Positions 45,116 through 54,901 are shown, counted from the first letter of the stretch. The stretch: DNA of 64,000 nt from Streptomyces sp. NRRL S-118 (GCF_000716335.1 NZ_KL591006.1:213330-277329); one strand, 5' to 3'. Translations and numbers: made by a program. Notes: generated by a model not told the origin, from the letters alone.

Positions 45116-46912
45116 GTGGACAGCGGGGCACCACTGCCGGACGCGGCCGCGACTCCGGGGGAGTTCGTGGCCACGATGCGCGCGCTGCGCCAATGGGCGC
45201 ACCTGAGTTACCGCGCGCTGGAACGCCGCGCGCAGGAGGCCGGCGACGTGCTGCCCCGCGCGACGCTCGCGGGAGCGCTGAACCGCGACGAGCTCCCCAG
45301 GGAGGAGCTCCTCGCGGCGTTCGTCCGCGCGTGCGGTGGCGACGACGCGGCCGTCGCGACCTGGATCCGTACGCGCAAGCGCCTCGCGGCCGCGCTGGAG
45401 GGGCCTCCCCCGCCCCGCCCCGGGGCCGTCACCGAGGCACCGGCCGGAAGCGGCGACCTCGCCACCCCGGCGGGCGCGAACGCCGAGGACCCGTGCGCGA
45501 CGGGCCTCTCGGAGACGGGCGCCACCGTGGACGGTGGCGTGGGCGGTGGCGTGGAGGCCCCGCCCGTGGTGGCCCCGGCGGACGAGCCGGGAGCAGGGCG
45601 CGCGGCCGTGCCGGTGAGCGGCGGGGAAGCAGCGGCTGCCCCGGAGGAGCCGCCGGCCGGACCGTCCGAGGCGGATCCGCCCGCACCGCAGCCCGAGGCT
45701 GGTCCCGGTCCCGAGGGTGCGCCCCCCGCCGGCCCGGGGGGCGCGGGTCCAGGTGGCACGGGCCCGGGCGGCACGGGTGCCGACCGACTCCGGCGGGCGG
45801 AGGCCGACAACAGGGTCGACGGAGCCAGGCCGACCGAGCCGGACGCCCGGTCCGCCCGGTCCCGGCCGGTGCAGCCCGGCACCCCGTTCGACGGATACCG
45901 GCCGGCGGAGGCGGAGCCCCGGTCGGACGAAACCCCGTCAGCCCAACAGGACCGTCGCCTGGACGGAACCGAACCGACCGCGCCGGACGCCCCGTTCGGA
46001 GAGGCCCGGCCCACCGCGCCGGACGCCCCGTTCGAGGAAACCCGTCCGGCGGTGGCGGACGCGTCTCCGGGCGGGGCCGAACCCGTGCTGGAGCAGCACC
46101 GGTTCGGCGTGACCCGACCGCCCCGGTCGGACACCCCACCGGACGCGAGCGGCCCTCCCGGGCCGGACGGCTCCACGGACCACGACCGGCCGCCCCGGCC
46201 GGACACCGCACCGGACGGGCCCGGCCACGCGGTTGGCGTCACCCCGCCGCGGGCCGCGGCGCCCGCCCCCGAAGAGCCCCCGCGGCACCAGCCGCCCGAG
46301 AAGGCCACCGAGTCCCGGAAAGCACCCGAACCCGCAACGCCCGCGCGCACCGTCCCGCCGGCGGGCAGCCGGAGCCGGGCGGCGCACCGCAAGGGGCGAC
46401 GACGCGCGGGCGAAGGGCAGCGGCAAAGGGAGCAGCGGGGACGCGGACGGGTCGTGGCGGGGGCGGCCGCGGTGCTGGTGGTGCTCGCGGCCGGGGTGAC
46501 CGGGGTGGCGCTGCTGCCCGACGGCGAGGGCCATACGCCCCCCGCGACACCCGGCGGGAGCCCGGCCGCCCGGACCCCGGCGGGCGCGAGCCCGTCCGGC
46601 GCCGGCCCGCGGCCGGTGTCCCGGCCGTCCGCGGGCGAGAGCTCCCCGCGGCCCGCCGCCCGGACCCCCGAGGTGTCCACGGCCCCGTCCCCGAAGCCCA
46701 CGCCGGCCGTGAGCAGCAAGCGGCCCGCGCCCGAACGGCCCGGCCGCACGACGCCGCCCCCGTACGAACCCGACCCCACGCCGTACGAGCCGCCGCCCTG
46801 GACACCGTCGCCGACGCCGGAGGGCCCGTCCGGCGGCGGCAGCGGTGGCGGTGGCGGTGGCGACCCGTTCCCGGAGGAGACGTGCTGGGACGTCACCAAC
46901 GACTGCGTGTGA
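45116..46912 (+). CDS. Helix-turn-helix protein with proline-rich linker and transmembrane anchor
   Basis: A 598-residue protein. Residues 10-95 look like the XRE-type DNA-binding fold of actinobacterial regulators (FVATMRALRQWAHLSYRALERRA...LPRATLAGALNRDELPREELLAAFVRACGG). A 330-residue low-complexity Pro/Ala/Asp linker follows, with repeats such as PTAPDAPFGEARPTAPDAPF, then a basic patch, one transmembrane helix (VVAGAAAVLVVLAAGVTGVALL, about 448-470) and a Pro/Ser-rich outer tail ending CWDVTNDC. A membrane-tethered DNA-binding protein is inferred. GTG 45116. Confidence 0.72.
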   Translation: MDSGAPLPDAAATPGEFVATMRALRQWAHLSYRALERRAQEAGDVLPRATLAGALNRDELPREELLAAFVRACGGDDAAVATWIRTRKRLAAALEGPPPPRPGAVTEAPAGSGDLATPAGANAEDPCATGLSETGATVDGGVGGGVEAPPVVAPADEPGAGRAAVPVSGGEAAAAPEEPPAGPSEADPPAPQPEAGPGPEGAPPAGPGGAGPGGTGPGGTGADRLRRAEADNRVDGARPTEPDARSARSRPVQPGTPFDGYRPAEAEPRSDETPSAQQDRRLDGTEPTAPDAPFGEARPTAPDAPFEETRPAVADASPGGAEPVLEQHRFGVTRPPRSDTPPDASGPPGPDGSTDHDRPPRPDTAPDGPGHAVGVTPPRAAAPAPEEPPRHQPPEKATESRKAPEPATPARTVPPAGSRSRAAHRKGRRRAGEGQRQREQRGRGRVVAGAAAVLVVLAAGVTGVALLPDGEGHTPPATPGGSPAARTPAGASPSGAGPRPVSRPSAGESSPRPAARTPEVSTAPSPKPTPAVSSKRPAPERPGRTTPPPYEPDPTPYEPPPWTPSPTPEGPSGGGSGGGGGGDPFPEETCWDVTNDCV

Positions 46913-46936
46913 CGGCGGGAGGGCCGCCCGGGCCGC

Positions 46937-47563
46937 CTACTTGTACTGGTACTGCAGGCCCCACGTGTTGCTGTTCTTCTTCACCGGGGCCGTGGCCGTG
47001 GCCTTCCAGACGGTCCGGGTCACGCAGCCGCCGCGCGGCCCCGTGGCGAAGCGCTTCTTGGTGACGTTGAACTTCTTCGCCTCGTGGAACATCACCAGCC
47101 GCGCCTTCTTGACCTTCTTGCCGCCCGCCTTGGTGGGCACGGTGGCCTGGTAGGACCACTGGTCCGTCCAGGTCCACTGCGAGCCCACCGAGACGCCGAT
47201 CTCGACGCTCGCCTTGGCGAAGATCACCCCCGCCTCGGCCGACGCCGAAGCGCTCACGGTCGCGCTGACGGCCGCGCTCCTGCTCTTGGTGTAGTTGATG
47301 GTCACCTTGGGCTTGGCCCAGTCGCTGCGCACCTCGGTGGCCAGCCACTTGGTGGTCGGCCTGCCGAACTTGTAGAAGGTCTGTCCCGCGTCGGGGCAGG
47401 CGAGGCTCCGCTGGGCCGAGCCGGCCAGGGTGGTCGTGGACGCCGGCGCGTCCGGGTCACCGGGGAGCGCGAGGGCTCCGCCGGCCAGGAGGGCGCCGGC
47501 GGCCGCGGCGGCCACGAGGGCGCGGTTCTTGCGGGGACGGCGGGCTGAACGGGCGTTGCTCAT
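46937..47563 (-). CDS. Secreted protein of unknown function
   Basis: A 208-residue precursor with an Arg-rich N-terminus and signal (RRPRKNRALVAAAAAGALLAGGALALPG). The mature part is beta-rich with alternating Ala/Ser/Val (SAAVSATVSASASAEAGVIFAKASVEIGVSVGSQWTWTDQWSYQATV), which recalls secreted beta-barrel or pore-like proteins, but I cannot assign a family. Two cysteines (LACPDAG, GGCVTRT) may pair. It is divergent from a cell-wall hydrolase gene. Confidence 0.7.
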   Translation of the reverse strand: MSNARSARRPRKNRALVAAAAAGALLAGGALALPGDPDAPASTTTLAGSAQRSLACPDAGQTFYKFGRPTTKWLATEVRSDWAKPKVTINYTKSRSAAVSATVSASASAEAGVIFAKASVEIGVSVGSQWTWTDQWSYQATVPTKAGGKKVKKARLVMFHEAKKFNVTKKRFATGPRGGCVTRTVWKATATAPVKKNSNTWGLQYQYK

Positions 47564-47750
47564 CAGGGTCCTCTTCTCGTGGAAGGAAGGAAGCGAGGGC
47601 TCGCCCCGGTCGTCGACACCGGCGGACGGCGAGGAACGCCCCGGCGGACACCACCGCTCGCATTCGACGGTTGCGAGGCGGCGGGTGGGCCGGTCGATGG
47701 CATGAGCGTGCCGGGCCCGCGGACCGTCCGGCAAGGTTTCCGGGCGGCCG

Positions 47751-47800
47751 GGACAGTCCGAAGAAACCCTCCTGACCTGCGGAAACGTCTCGGACTGTCC
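47751..47800. promoter_or_regulatory. Competing inverted repeats upstream of the LysM-NlpC/P60 gene
   Basis: GGACAGTCCGA (47751-47761) pairs perfectly with TCGGACTGTCC (47790-47800). An alternative pair, GGTTTC (47735-47740) with GAAACC (47763-47768), partly excludes it. They lie 86-150 bases before the start codon, within a 320-base gap with no gene. Confidence 0.5.
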
Positions 47801-47885
47801 CAGACGGCCAGTGATCTTGCCGGACACCCGCGGGCCGCAGAAGCCTCCTTGGGAGCCCGCTCCCGGGCGAGTGAAGGAGGCTTCG

Positions 47886-48806
47886 ATGTTCGGTCAGATA
47901 CGGCTCGATGTGTGGCGTGCGCGCGGGGTGCACCGGGCGCCGCGGCCGCACGCGTGGTGGCAGCGGCCGGGTACGGCGGCGGTGGCGACGACCGCCCTGC
48001 GCACCGCCGCCGTCGCGGTGCTCGCCATGCTCGCCGTCGTGCTGGGCGCGGTCCTGGCCGTGCACGGCCCCTCGTCGGACGCGCCGACGGTCCTCCGGCC
48101 CCCGGCCGCGCCGCCGGCGGCGCCCGGCACGCAGCAGCCGCAGCCGTCACAGACCCCCGGGAAGCCCCCGACGCCCGGGCACCCGCAGAAGCCAGGGCAG
48201 CCGGCGAAACCCGGGAAGCCCGGGACGCAGCAGCCGGGTACGCCCGCGCCGGCGACGCGCAGCATCGTCCTCGTACCCGGCGACACCCTCTGGGAGCTCG
48301 CCGCCCGCCACCGCACCACCGTGGGCGAGCTCCAGCGGCTCAACGGCCTCGGCGCCTCGACCCTGATCCGCGCCGGCGAGACCTTCCGCGTCCCGGGCGC
48401 CGCAGGGCCGGAGGGGAGCGGGGGCGGGGGCGGGTCCGCCGGCGCCGCGAAGGCGGTGGCCTATGCCCGGGCGCAGCTCGGCAAGCCGTACGTCTGGGGT
48501 GGCACGGGACCGCGCGGCTACGACTGCTCGGGCCTGGTGATGCGTGCGTGGGAGGCGGCCGGCGTCCACCTGCCGCGCACCACGTGGGACCAGGTCCGTT
48601 CGGGACGGGCCACGACCCGCTCCGCCCTGGTGCCGGGTGACCTGCTGATCACGGCGAAGGGCGGCCACGTGCAGATGTACGCGGGCGGCGGCACGGTGAT
48701 CCACGCGCCCCGCACGGGCAGCGACATCACGGTCGCGCCGCTGCCGCCGCACTCACAGGTGGTCGCCTACCGGCATATCAGCGCTTCGGAGCGGTCAGGT
48801 GGGTGA
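47886..48806 (+). CDS. LysM and NlpC/P60 peptidoglycan hydrolase
   Basis: Exported D,L-endopeptidase of 306 residues. Membrane or signal helix (about 35-58), proline-rich linker with PGKP repeats, LysM domain (SIVLVPGDTLWELAARHRTTVGELQRLNGLG), glycine linker, then the catalytic domain with Cys in GYDCSGLVMRAWEAAG, and His in GGHVQMYAGGG and VIHAPRTG. Its last 29 bases overlap the convergent YbjN gene. No ydaO riboswitch is seen upstream. Confidence 0.9.
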   Translation: MFGQIRLDVWRARGVHRAPRPHAWWQRPGTAAVATTALRTAAVAVLAMLAVVLGAVLAVHGPSSDAPTVLRPPAAPPAAPGTQQPQPSQTPGKPPTPGHPQKPGQPAKPGKPGTQQPGTPAPATRSIVLVPGDTLWELAARHRTTVGELQRLNGLGASTLIRAGETFRVPGAAGPEGSGGGGGSAGAAKAVAYARAQLGKPYVWGGTGPRGYDCSGLVMRAWEAAGVHLPRTTWDQVRSGRATTRSALVPGDLLITAKGGHVQMYAGGGTVIHAPRTGSDITVAPLPPHSQVVAYRHISASERSGG

Positions 48807-49281
48807 ACGCGTCGAGGTTCCGGGTGGACTCGCCGCGCGCGACGCGCCACTCGTACTCCTTGCGGATCGCCGTCGCGAAACCCAGCTCCAGCAGCGTGTT
48901 GAACGCGCCGTCCGCCGCCTCCAGGACCGATCCGAGCAGCCGGTCCAGCTCCTGCGGGGTGACCGCGGAGAGAGGCAGCTTGCCGGTCAGGTAGATGTCG
49001 CCGAGTCCGTCGATCGCGTACCCGACCCCGTACAGCTTGAGGTTGCGCTCCAGCAGCCAGCGGTGGACGCCTGCCTCGTTCTCGTCGGGGTGCCGGATCA
49101 CGAAGGCGTTGAGGGAGAGCGAGTGGTTGCCGAGCTTCAGCGAGACGGCGGTCGAGAGCTTGCGGGTGCCGGGGAGCGTGACGACGTACGTCCCGGGGGA
49201 CGGGGACTCCCAGGCCAGTTCGGCGTCGTCCAGCGTCGATTCGATGATCTGCCGTGCTTCTGCGTGCCCTGCGTCAGCCAT
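48778..49281 (-). CDS. YbjN-domain protein
   Basis: A 167-residue cytoplasmic protein of the YbjN/type III chaperone-like fold: [90 protein letters not shown]. Its biochemical role is unknown. It starts 8 bases before the mshA stop (overlap), so it is probably co-translated with the mycothiol gene. Confidence 0.87.
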   Translation of the reverse strand: MADAGHAEARQIIESTLDDAELAWESPSPGTYVVTLPGTRKLSTAVSLKLGNHSLSLNAFVIRHPDENEAGVHRWLLERNLKLYGVGYAIDGLGDIYLTGKLPLSAVTPQELDRLLGSVLEAADGAFNTLLELGFATAIRKEYEWRVARGESTRNLDAFTHLTAPKR

Positions 49282-50620
49282 GGTGGGAGCGTACGTGACG
49301 CCGTCGCTCGTGCATCGCGGCGGTGTAGACGTCCGCCGTCGCCGATGCCGCCGCGTCCCATCCGAAGGACCCGGCGTGGAGCGCCGCCGCGTCCCCCATG
49401 CGGGCCGTGAGCGCGGGATCGCCGGCGAAGCGGTGCAGTACGGCCGCGTACGCGGCCGGGTCGTGGCCCCGTACCAGGAAGCCGGTCTCGCCGTCCCGCA
49501 CCGCCACCGGCAGTCCGCCGACGGCCGCCGCGACGACCGGGGTGCCGGCCGCCTGCGCCTCGATGGCGACCAGCCCGAAGGACTCGCTGTACGAGGGCAT
49601 GACGAGCACCGAGGCCGCACGGAACCAGTCCGCGAGCCGCTCCTGCCCCACCGGCGGGTGGAACCGCACGATGTCGGCGATGCCGAGGCGCGCGGCCAGC
49701 TTCTGCAGCCCCTCCGGCTTGGCGAGACCGCTGCCGCTCGGCCCGCCGACGACCGGGACGACCATGCGGGAGCGCAGCGAGGGGTCCCGCTCCAGCAGCA
49801 GGGCGGCGGCGCGCAGCAGGATGTCCGGGGCCTTCAGGGGCTGTATGCGGCCGGCGAAGACGGGGACGAAGGCGTCGGCGGGCAGGCCGAGCCGGGCACG
49901 GGCGGCGGCGCGGCCGTCGGCGGGGCGGAAGCGGTCGAGGTTCACGCCGGGGTGCACGACGGCGACCTTCGCCGGGTCGGCCTCGTAGAAGCGGGCGAGC
50001 TCGTCGGCCTCCTCCGCGGTGTTGGCGATCAGCCGGTCTGCGGCGCGCACGATCTGGGTCTCGCCGATCACGCGGGCCGCGGGCTCGGGGGTGTCCCCCT
50101 CGGCCAGGGAGGCGTTCTTGACCTTGGCCATGGTGTGCATGGCGTGCACGAGCGGTACGCCCCAGCGCTCGGCGGCGAGCCAGCCGACGTGGCCGGACAG
50201 CCAGTAGTGGGAGTGGACCAGGTCGTAGTGGCCGGGCCGGTGGCGCGCCCAGGCCTGCATGACGCCGTGCGTGAAGGCGCACAGCTGGGCCGGGAGCTCC
50301 TCCTTGGCGAGCCCTTCGTAGGGGCCGGCGTCCACGTGGCGCACGAGGACGCCCGGGGCGAGCTCGACAGCCGGGGGCAGGCCGCCCGCGGTGGCCCGGG
50401 TGAAGATCTCGACGTCGATGTTGATCGCGGCGAGGCGCTTGGCGAGCTCGACGATGTAGACGTTCATACCGCCCGCGTCCCCGGTGCCGGGCTGGTGCAG
50501 CGGGGAGGTGTGGACGCTGAGCATGGCGACCCGGCGGGGCGTCCGGGGCCGGCCGGGAAGCCGGAGCCGGGACGGCGTGGCCGCCAGGGTGCCGGCGAAC
50601 CGGGACACGTACTGGCTCAC
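49274..50620 (-). CDS. mshA: D-inositol-3-phosphate glycosyltransferase (mycothiol)
   Basis: First step of mycothiol synthesis: transfers N-acetylglucosamine from UDP-GlcNAc to inositol-3-phosphate. A GT4 enzyme of about 448 residues: [29 protein letters not shown] near residue 33, [52 protein letters not shown] and the donor motif [26 protein letters not shown] 50620 (MSQYVSRF) matches the recalled S. coelicolor start; upstream in-frame codons extend to 50764 but lack family similarity. Confidence 0.95.
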   Translation of the reverse strand: MSQYVSRFAGTLAATPSRLRLPGRPRTPRRVAMLSVHTSPLHQPGTGDAGGMNVYIVELAKRLAAINIDVEIFTRATAGGLPPAVELAPGVLVRHVDAGPYEGLAKEELPAQLCAFTHGVMQAWARHRPGHYDLVHSHYWLSGHVGWLAAERWGVPLVHAMHTMAKVKNASLAEGDTPEPAARVIGETQIVRAADRLIANTAEEADELARFYEADPAKVAVVHPGVNLDRFRPADGRAAARARLGLPADAFVPVFAGRIQPLKAPDILLRAAALLLERDPSLRSRMVVPVVGGPSGSGLAKPEGLQKLAARLGIADIVRFHPPVGQERLADWFRAASVLVMPSYSESFGLVAIEAQAAGTPVVAAAVGGLPVAVRDGETGFLVRGHDPAAYAAVLHRFAGDPALTARMGDAAALHAGSFGWDAAASATADVYTAAMHERRRHVRSHHG

Positions 50621-50778
50621 GTCGGCGTCCTTCCGCAGTCCTTCATGGGTCCTCGTGGCAGGCATGACGCTCTCGGCATGCCGAAGGGAGGATGCGCTGG
50701 CCGATCCTCTCCAGCGCTCCACAACAGCGGAATGCGCCCCTTCATTTCCGTTTTGCCAAATCATTTACCCTCGTCCGC

Positions 50779-51576
50779 ATGGCCCCGCGCATCACCCGCC
50801 CCGTGGGCACCACGACACGCGGGACCACCAACCCGAACCGGCTGCGCCGCATGGACCGCTGGATCGCCGCCGTCCACGGGCCGGCCCTGCGCCGCAGCGC
50901 CACCGCCCCGGTCGCGGTGGACCTCGGGTACGGCGCCGCCCCGTGGACCGCGGTCGAGCTCCTGGCGCGGCTGCGCACGGCCGACCCCCGCACCCGGGTC
51001 GTCGGCGTGGAGATCGAGCCCGCGCGGGTCGAGGCCGCCCGCCCGTACGAGCGCGAGGGCCTCCGCTTCCTCCACGGCGGCTTCGAGGTACCGGTGGAGG
51101 GCGCGCCCGCGCTGATCCGGGCGGCGAACGTGCTGCGCCAGTACGACGAGGGCGAGGTCGCCGCCGTGTGGGAGCGGCTGTGCGCGCGGCTCGCCCCGGA
51201 CGGGCTGCTGGTGGAGGGGACCTGCGACGAGATCGGGCGGCGGCACGTCTGGGTGACGCTGGGGCCGGAGGGTCCGCGCACCGTGACGTTCGCCACCCGG
51301 CTGGGGTCGCTGGAGCGTCCCTCGGACCTGGCGGAGCGGCTGCCGAAGGCGCTGATCCACCGCAATGTGCCGGGGGAGCCGGTGCACTCCTTCCTGCGGG
51401 ACTTCGACCGGGCGTGGGCGGCGGCGTCCCCGTACGCGTCGCTGGGGGCCCGGCAGCGGTGGATCGCGGCGGCGACGGCGCTGGCGGCCGACTGGCCGCT
51501 GGTGGACGGGCGGCGGCGATGGCGGCAGGGCGAGCTCACGGTGGCGTGGCCTGCCCTCGCGCCGGCGGGCTCCTGA
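50779..51576 (+). CDS. SAM-dependent methyltransferase-like protein
   Basis: A 265-residue class I methyltransferase fold: motif I AVDLGYGAAPWTAVELLARL, acidic ribose site VVGVEIEPARVEAARPY, then FLHGGFEVP and VRAANVLRQYDEGEVAAVWERLCARLAPDGLLVEGTCDE. It carries GYG rather than the usual GxGxG, so SAM binding is not assured. ATG 50779 has TTTACCCT just upstream and no ribosome site, suggesting a leaderless mRNA. Divergent from mshA. Confidence 0.8.
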   Translation: MAPRITRPVGTTTRGTTNPNRLRRMDRWIAAVHGPALRRSATAPVAVDLGYGAAPWTAVELLARLRTADPRTRVVGVEIEPARVEAARPYEREGLRFLHGGFEVPVEGAPALIRAANVLRQYDEGEVAAVWERLCARLAPDGLLVEGTCDEIGRRHVWVTLGPEGPRTVTFATRLGSLERPSDLAERLPKALIHRNVPGEPVHSFLRDFDRAWAAASPYASLGARQRWIAAATALAADWPLVDGRRRWRQGELTVAWPALAPAGS

Positions 51577-51609
51577 AGAGGTACGCGTCCCTCGGCCGGC
51601 GGGCTCCTG
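51554..51609. repeat. Degenerate direct repeat of the methyltransferase 3' end
   Basis: 51554-51575 (codons for the C-terminal LAPAGS up to the first two bases of the stop) recurs at 51589-51609 with one base missing; GCCGGCGGGCTCCTG is exact in both. A fainter third copy begins at about 51629. Confidence 0.7.
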
Positions 51610-51830
51610 GGGCAGGCGCCCCTCGCGTCGGTCGGCTTCCGAGCGGTACGCGGGGCCCGTGCCGGGGTGCTTCCGAGGAGTGCGCGCGGCGCTCGCGCCC
51701 CGGGTGCGCCCAACGCGTTTCCCCACCCCTGTTACTTTGCGGTTCGGCATGGCACCATCTCGGAGTCGGCCGGAAGTTACTGACGGTAAATCAGGTCGAG
51801 TGAAGAGGTTGGACCGTTGAGGGGGAGCTC

Positions 51831-52874
51831 GTGACCCGACGCCGTTGTGCCACTGCCGCGATCACGGTGGTCTGCGCCCTGACGGTGCTCACCTCACCCG
51901 CGTACGCCGCTCCCGCTCCCCCGGCACCCCCGCGGCCGGAGAAGAGCCTCGAGGAAGTACGCAAGGAGATCGACGGCCTGTACCGGCAGGCCGCGTCCGC
52001 CACCGACGCGTACAACCTCGCCGAGGAGCGGGCCGAGAAGCAGTCGGCCGAGATCGTGCGGCTCGCGCAGGCCATCGTCGACGGCCGGGCCCGCATCGAC
52101 GACCTGAAGAAGCGGGCCGGTGCGGCCGCCCGCGCGCAGTACCGCAACGGCGGCGTACCGGACGAAGCCAAGTTCGTCCTCACCGACGACCCCCGCCGCT
52201 TTCTCGACGGCGCCGGGCGGCTCCTGCAGGGCCACAAGGCCACGAGGGACCTCCTCGGCGAGATGAACCGCACCCAGGCGGACCTGGAGGCGTACACCCA
52301 GGACGCCAGCAGCGAGTGGACCCGGCTGGAGACCAGCCGCGTCCGGCAGGCCAAGGCCAAGAAGGAGATAGAGGCCAAGATCGCCGCAGCCGAGAAGCTG
52401 GAGTCGCAGCTGGAGGCCGAGGAGCGCGAACGGCTGCTCCAGCTCGAGCAGCAGGAGCAGGCCCAGGCCCAGACGGCCTGGATCGGCTCGGGCGTGCTGA
52501 AGGAGATCGCCGGCAGCGCGAGCGAGGAGGGCCGCAAGGCCATCGAGTTCGCCACCGCGCAAATCGGCAAGCCGTACGTGTGGGGCGCTGAGGGTCCCGG
52601 GTCGTACGACTGCTCGGGGCTGACGCAGCGTTCGTGGGGCGCGGCAGGGAAGGCCATCCCGCGCACCTCGCAGGAGCAGTGGCGGCTGCTGCCCCGGATC
52701 GACATCAGGGACATGCGCCCCGGCGACCTGATCATCTACCACGCCGACGCCAGTCACGTGGGGATGTACATCGGGGACGGGGCGATCGTGCACGCCCCGC
52801 GGCCGGGACGGAACGTGACGATCGCGGGGGCCGGTTCGATGCGGATCCTCGGCGTCGTCCGCCCGGACAAGTAA
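51831..52874 (+). CDS. Secreted NlpC/P60 endopeptidase with coiled-coil domain (RipA/Cgl-like)
   Basis: A 347-residue cell-wall hydrolase. Signal peptide to APAYAA (about 27), a long coiled coil (residues 38-220, EEVRKEIDGLYRQAASATDAYNLAEERAEKQSAEIVRLAQAI and AKAKKEIEAKIAAAEKLESQLEAEERERLLQLEQQEQAQ), then NlpC/P60 with catalytic Cys in YDCSGLTQRSWG, His in ASHVGMYIGDG and IVHAPRPG. It probably cleaves D-iGlu-mDAP bonds during septation or germination. GTG start follows GGGGGAG. Confidence 0.93.
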   Translation: MTRRRCATAAITVVCALTVLTSPAYAAPAPPAPPRPEKSLEEVRKEIDGLYRQAASATDAYNLAEERAEKQSAEIVRLAQAIVDGRARIDDLKKRAGAAARAQYRNGGVPDEAKFVLTDDPRRFLDGAGRLLQGHKATRDLLGEMNRTQADLEAYTQDASSEWTRLETSRVRQAKAKKEIEAKIAAAEKLESQLEAEERERLLQLEQQEQAQAQTAWIGSGVLKEIAGSASEEGRKAIEFATAQIGKPYVWGAEGPGSYDCSGLTQRSWGAAGKAIPRTSQEQWRLLPRIDIRDMRPGDLIIYHADASHVGMYIGDGAIVHAPRPGRNVTIAGAGSMRILGVVRPDK

Positions 52875-53139
52875 CGCATCCCGGGCAAAGGTCACCGGCG
52901 CCGATCGCAACCCGCACCGCCGCCGCCCCCGGCCCCGGGCCGGTGTGACCCGGGCGACACACAGCGCGTGACGTTCGTCATGGGCCGTTGCCCAACTACC
53001 TCCCACTGCGCGGCATATGCCATCGGCTCTTCACCGATCACCATTCCGCTGGGCCACCGAGGACCGCTATGGTCCCCGTCTGGTGGTGCGTCGCCCGACG
53101 CGCCACCGCGCCCTCGGGGGGAGGGAAGGAAACAGACCG

Positions 53140-54408
53140 ATGCCCGTACCCGTACCGCGACAGAGGGTGAGCAGTCCCGCACCGGCCGCCGCCACCACCG
53201 TCGCGGACTCCGCCGGGACCACGGACCTCGTGCTCCTGGTGATCGAGGACGACCCGGCGGGCACCTTCACCGTCCCGGAGCTGGTGGACGCCTCCGGCTG
53301 CCGGGTCCGCATCCGTACCGCGCGGAACCTCACCGAGGCCGAGCGGCTGCTCACCGACGACGTCCACTGCGTCCTCGTCGACCTCGCGCTGCCCACCGGC
53401 CCGTCCGGCGGCGACGACCCGCTCGCCGCGCTGCGCCACGTGCTGCGCATCGCGCCGCGCCACGCCGTCCTGGTGCTGGCCGGCTCCGGCGAACCCGAGC
53501 TGGCCGCCGAGGCGGTCCGCTCCGGGGCCCAGGACCACCTCTTCCGCGAGGAACTCGACGGTCCGCTGCTCAGCCGGGCCATCCGGTACGCCGTGGAGCG
53601 CAAGCGCGCCGACTCGGTGCAGGTGAAGCTGGCCGAGTCACGGCTGCGCGCACAGGAGAACGCCCGCCTGGAGCGGGGACTGCTGCCGACGCCGCTGCTC
53701 CAGGGCTCCGACCTGCGCTTCGCGGCCCGCTACCGGCCCGGGCGCTCGCGTGCGCTGCTCGGCGGCGACTTCTACGACACGGTGCGCACCCCGGACGGCA
53801 CCGTCCACGCCATGATCGGCGACGTGTGCGGGCACGGCCCGGACGAGGCGGCGCTGGGCGTGGAGCTGCGGATCGCGTGGCGCGCGCTGACGTTCGCCGG
53901 GCTGTGCGGGGACGAGCTGCTCTCCACCCTCCAGCAGGTCCTGGAGCACGAGCGCGCCAACGACGAGATCTTCGCGACCCTGTGCACGGTGGACATCGCC
54001 CCGGACGGACGCCGTGCCGGGCTGTGCCTGGCGGGCCACCCGTCCCCCCTGATCGCCCGCCGGGGCCGGGCGGCGCAGCTGCTCCCGTACGAGGACGGCG
54101 GCCCGGCGCTGGGTCTGCTGCCGCACGCCCGCTGGCCGCGCCGGCAGGTGGAGCTGGGTGGCTCGTGGAGCCTGATGATGTACACGGACGGCCTGATCGA
54201 GGGCCGCTCGGCCGGCCCGGGTTCGCTGCGGCTCGGCCAGGACGGCATGGTCGAGATGATCAACCACCAGCTGGCGCAGGGCCTGCACGGCGAGGAGCTG
54301 CTGGAGGCCGCGGTGACGCAGGTGCGGGAGCTGAACGGCGGCGAGCTGACCGACGACGTGGCGGTCCTCCTGCTGGACCGCGCACCCCGCGCCCCGCGCG
54401 GCACCTAG
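53140..54408 (+). CDS. Receiver-PP2C (RsbU/SpoIIE-type) phosphatase
   Basis: A 422-residue protein that may regulate an anti-anti-sigma factor. N-terminal receiver-like domain (VLLVIEDDPAGTFTVPELV, the Asp in CVLVDLALPTG), a coiled linker (DSVQVKLAESRLRAQENARLERGLLP) and a SpoIIE phosphatase domain with metal motifs LLGGDFYDTVRTPDG, IGDVCGHGPDEAALG, GHPSPLIA and MMYTDGLIEGR and the final ELTDDVAVLLLDR. ATG 53140 has GGAAGGA upstream. Confidence 0.9.
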   Translation: MPVPVPRQRVSSPAPAAATTVADSAGTTDLVLLVIEDDPAGTFTVPELVDASGCRVRIRTARNLTEAERLLTDDVHCVLVDLALPTGPSGGDDPLAALRHVLRIAPRHAVLVLAGSGEPELAAEAVRSGAQDHLFREELDGPLLSRAIRYAVERKRADSVQVKLAESRLRAQENARLERGLLPTPLLQGSDLRFAARYRPGRSRALLGGDFYDTVRTPDGTVHAMIGDVCGHGPDEAALGVELRIAWRALTFAGLCGDELLSTLQQVLEHERANDEIFATLCTVDIAPDGRRAGLCLAGHPSPLIARRGRAAQLLPYEDGGPALGLLPHARWPRRQVELGGSWSLMMYTDGLIEGRSAGPGSLRLGQDGMVEMINHQLAQGLHGEELLEAAVTQVRELNGGELTDDVAVLLLDRAPRAPRGT

Positions 54409-54454
54409 AAGAACCAGGTCTCGTCGATCAGCCCGCCGCCGGGCGGTTCTCGGG

Positions 54455-54784
54455 TCAGCGCCCGCCGTTGTAGGGGCCGTACGGGCCGTCGCTGCTCGAG
54501 CCGCCGCGGCGGCCGCCCGACACGTGCCGCAGCGCCGGACGGACGTCGACCATGAACACGATCGACGCGACCAGCCCGGCGAGCTGGAGGAACAGCATCG
54601 GGACGAGCAGGTTCACCGCGACCGTGACGCCCAGGATGATCAGCCAGAACGTCTTGGTCTGCTTGTCGGCGGCGCGGTACGCGTCCTCGCGGGCCGTCAT
54701 GGCGATGACGAAGGCGACCACCGCGATCGCGAGCATGGCCAGGTAGAGCAGGGACATGAAGGAGCTGAATCCCTCGAGCAACAT
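54455..54784 (-). CDS. DUF2516 membrane protein
   Basis: A 109-residue protein with two or three transmembrane segments (LLYLAMLAIAVVAFVIAMTAREDAYRAADKQTKTFWLIILGVTVAVNLLVPMLFLQLAGLVASIVFMVDVRPAL) and a Gly/Ser-rich tail, DUF2516 family, function unknown. In mycobacteria the equivalent (Rv0476) follows hbhA, and the same order occurs here. ATG 54784 is used; GTG 54793 is possible. Confidence 0.85.
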   Translation of the reverse strand: MLLEGFSSFMSLLYLAMLAIAVVAFVIAMTAREDAYRAADKQTKTFWLIILGVTVAVNLLVPMLFLQLAGLVASIVFMVDVRPALRHVSGGRRGGSSSDGPYGPYNGGR

Positions 54785-54901
54785 GCTGAGCACCGCCTCA
54801 CCAGTGACGTAGGCCGCTGAGGGCCCCTCGCGGCCAAGGTACCCCCACAACGCCTGCCCCGCGCCGAAGGTGCCCGGGGCGAGCGTGTGCGGGGGCGGGG
54901 A

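Noticed and set aside
47564..47885. ydaO (c-di-AMP) riboswitch before the NlpC/P60 gene
   Set aside because: The conserved core blocks are not present; only simple inverted repeats are seen.
51577..51830. ydaO riboswitch before the second NlpC/P60 gene
   Set aside because: The 250-base gap lacks the conserved core and contains degenerate repeats of the upstream gene end.
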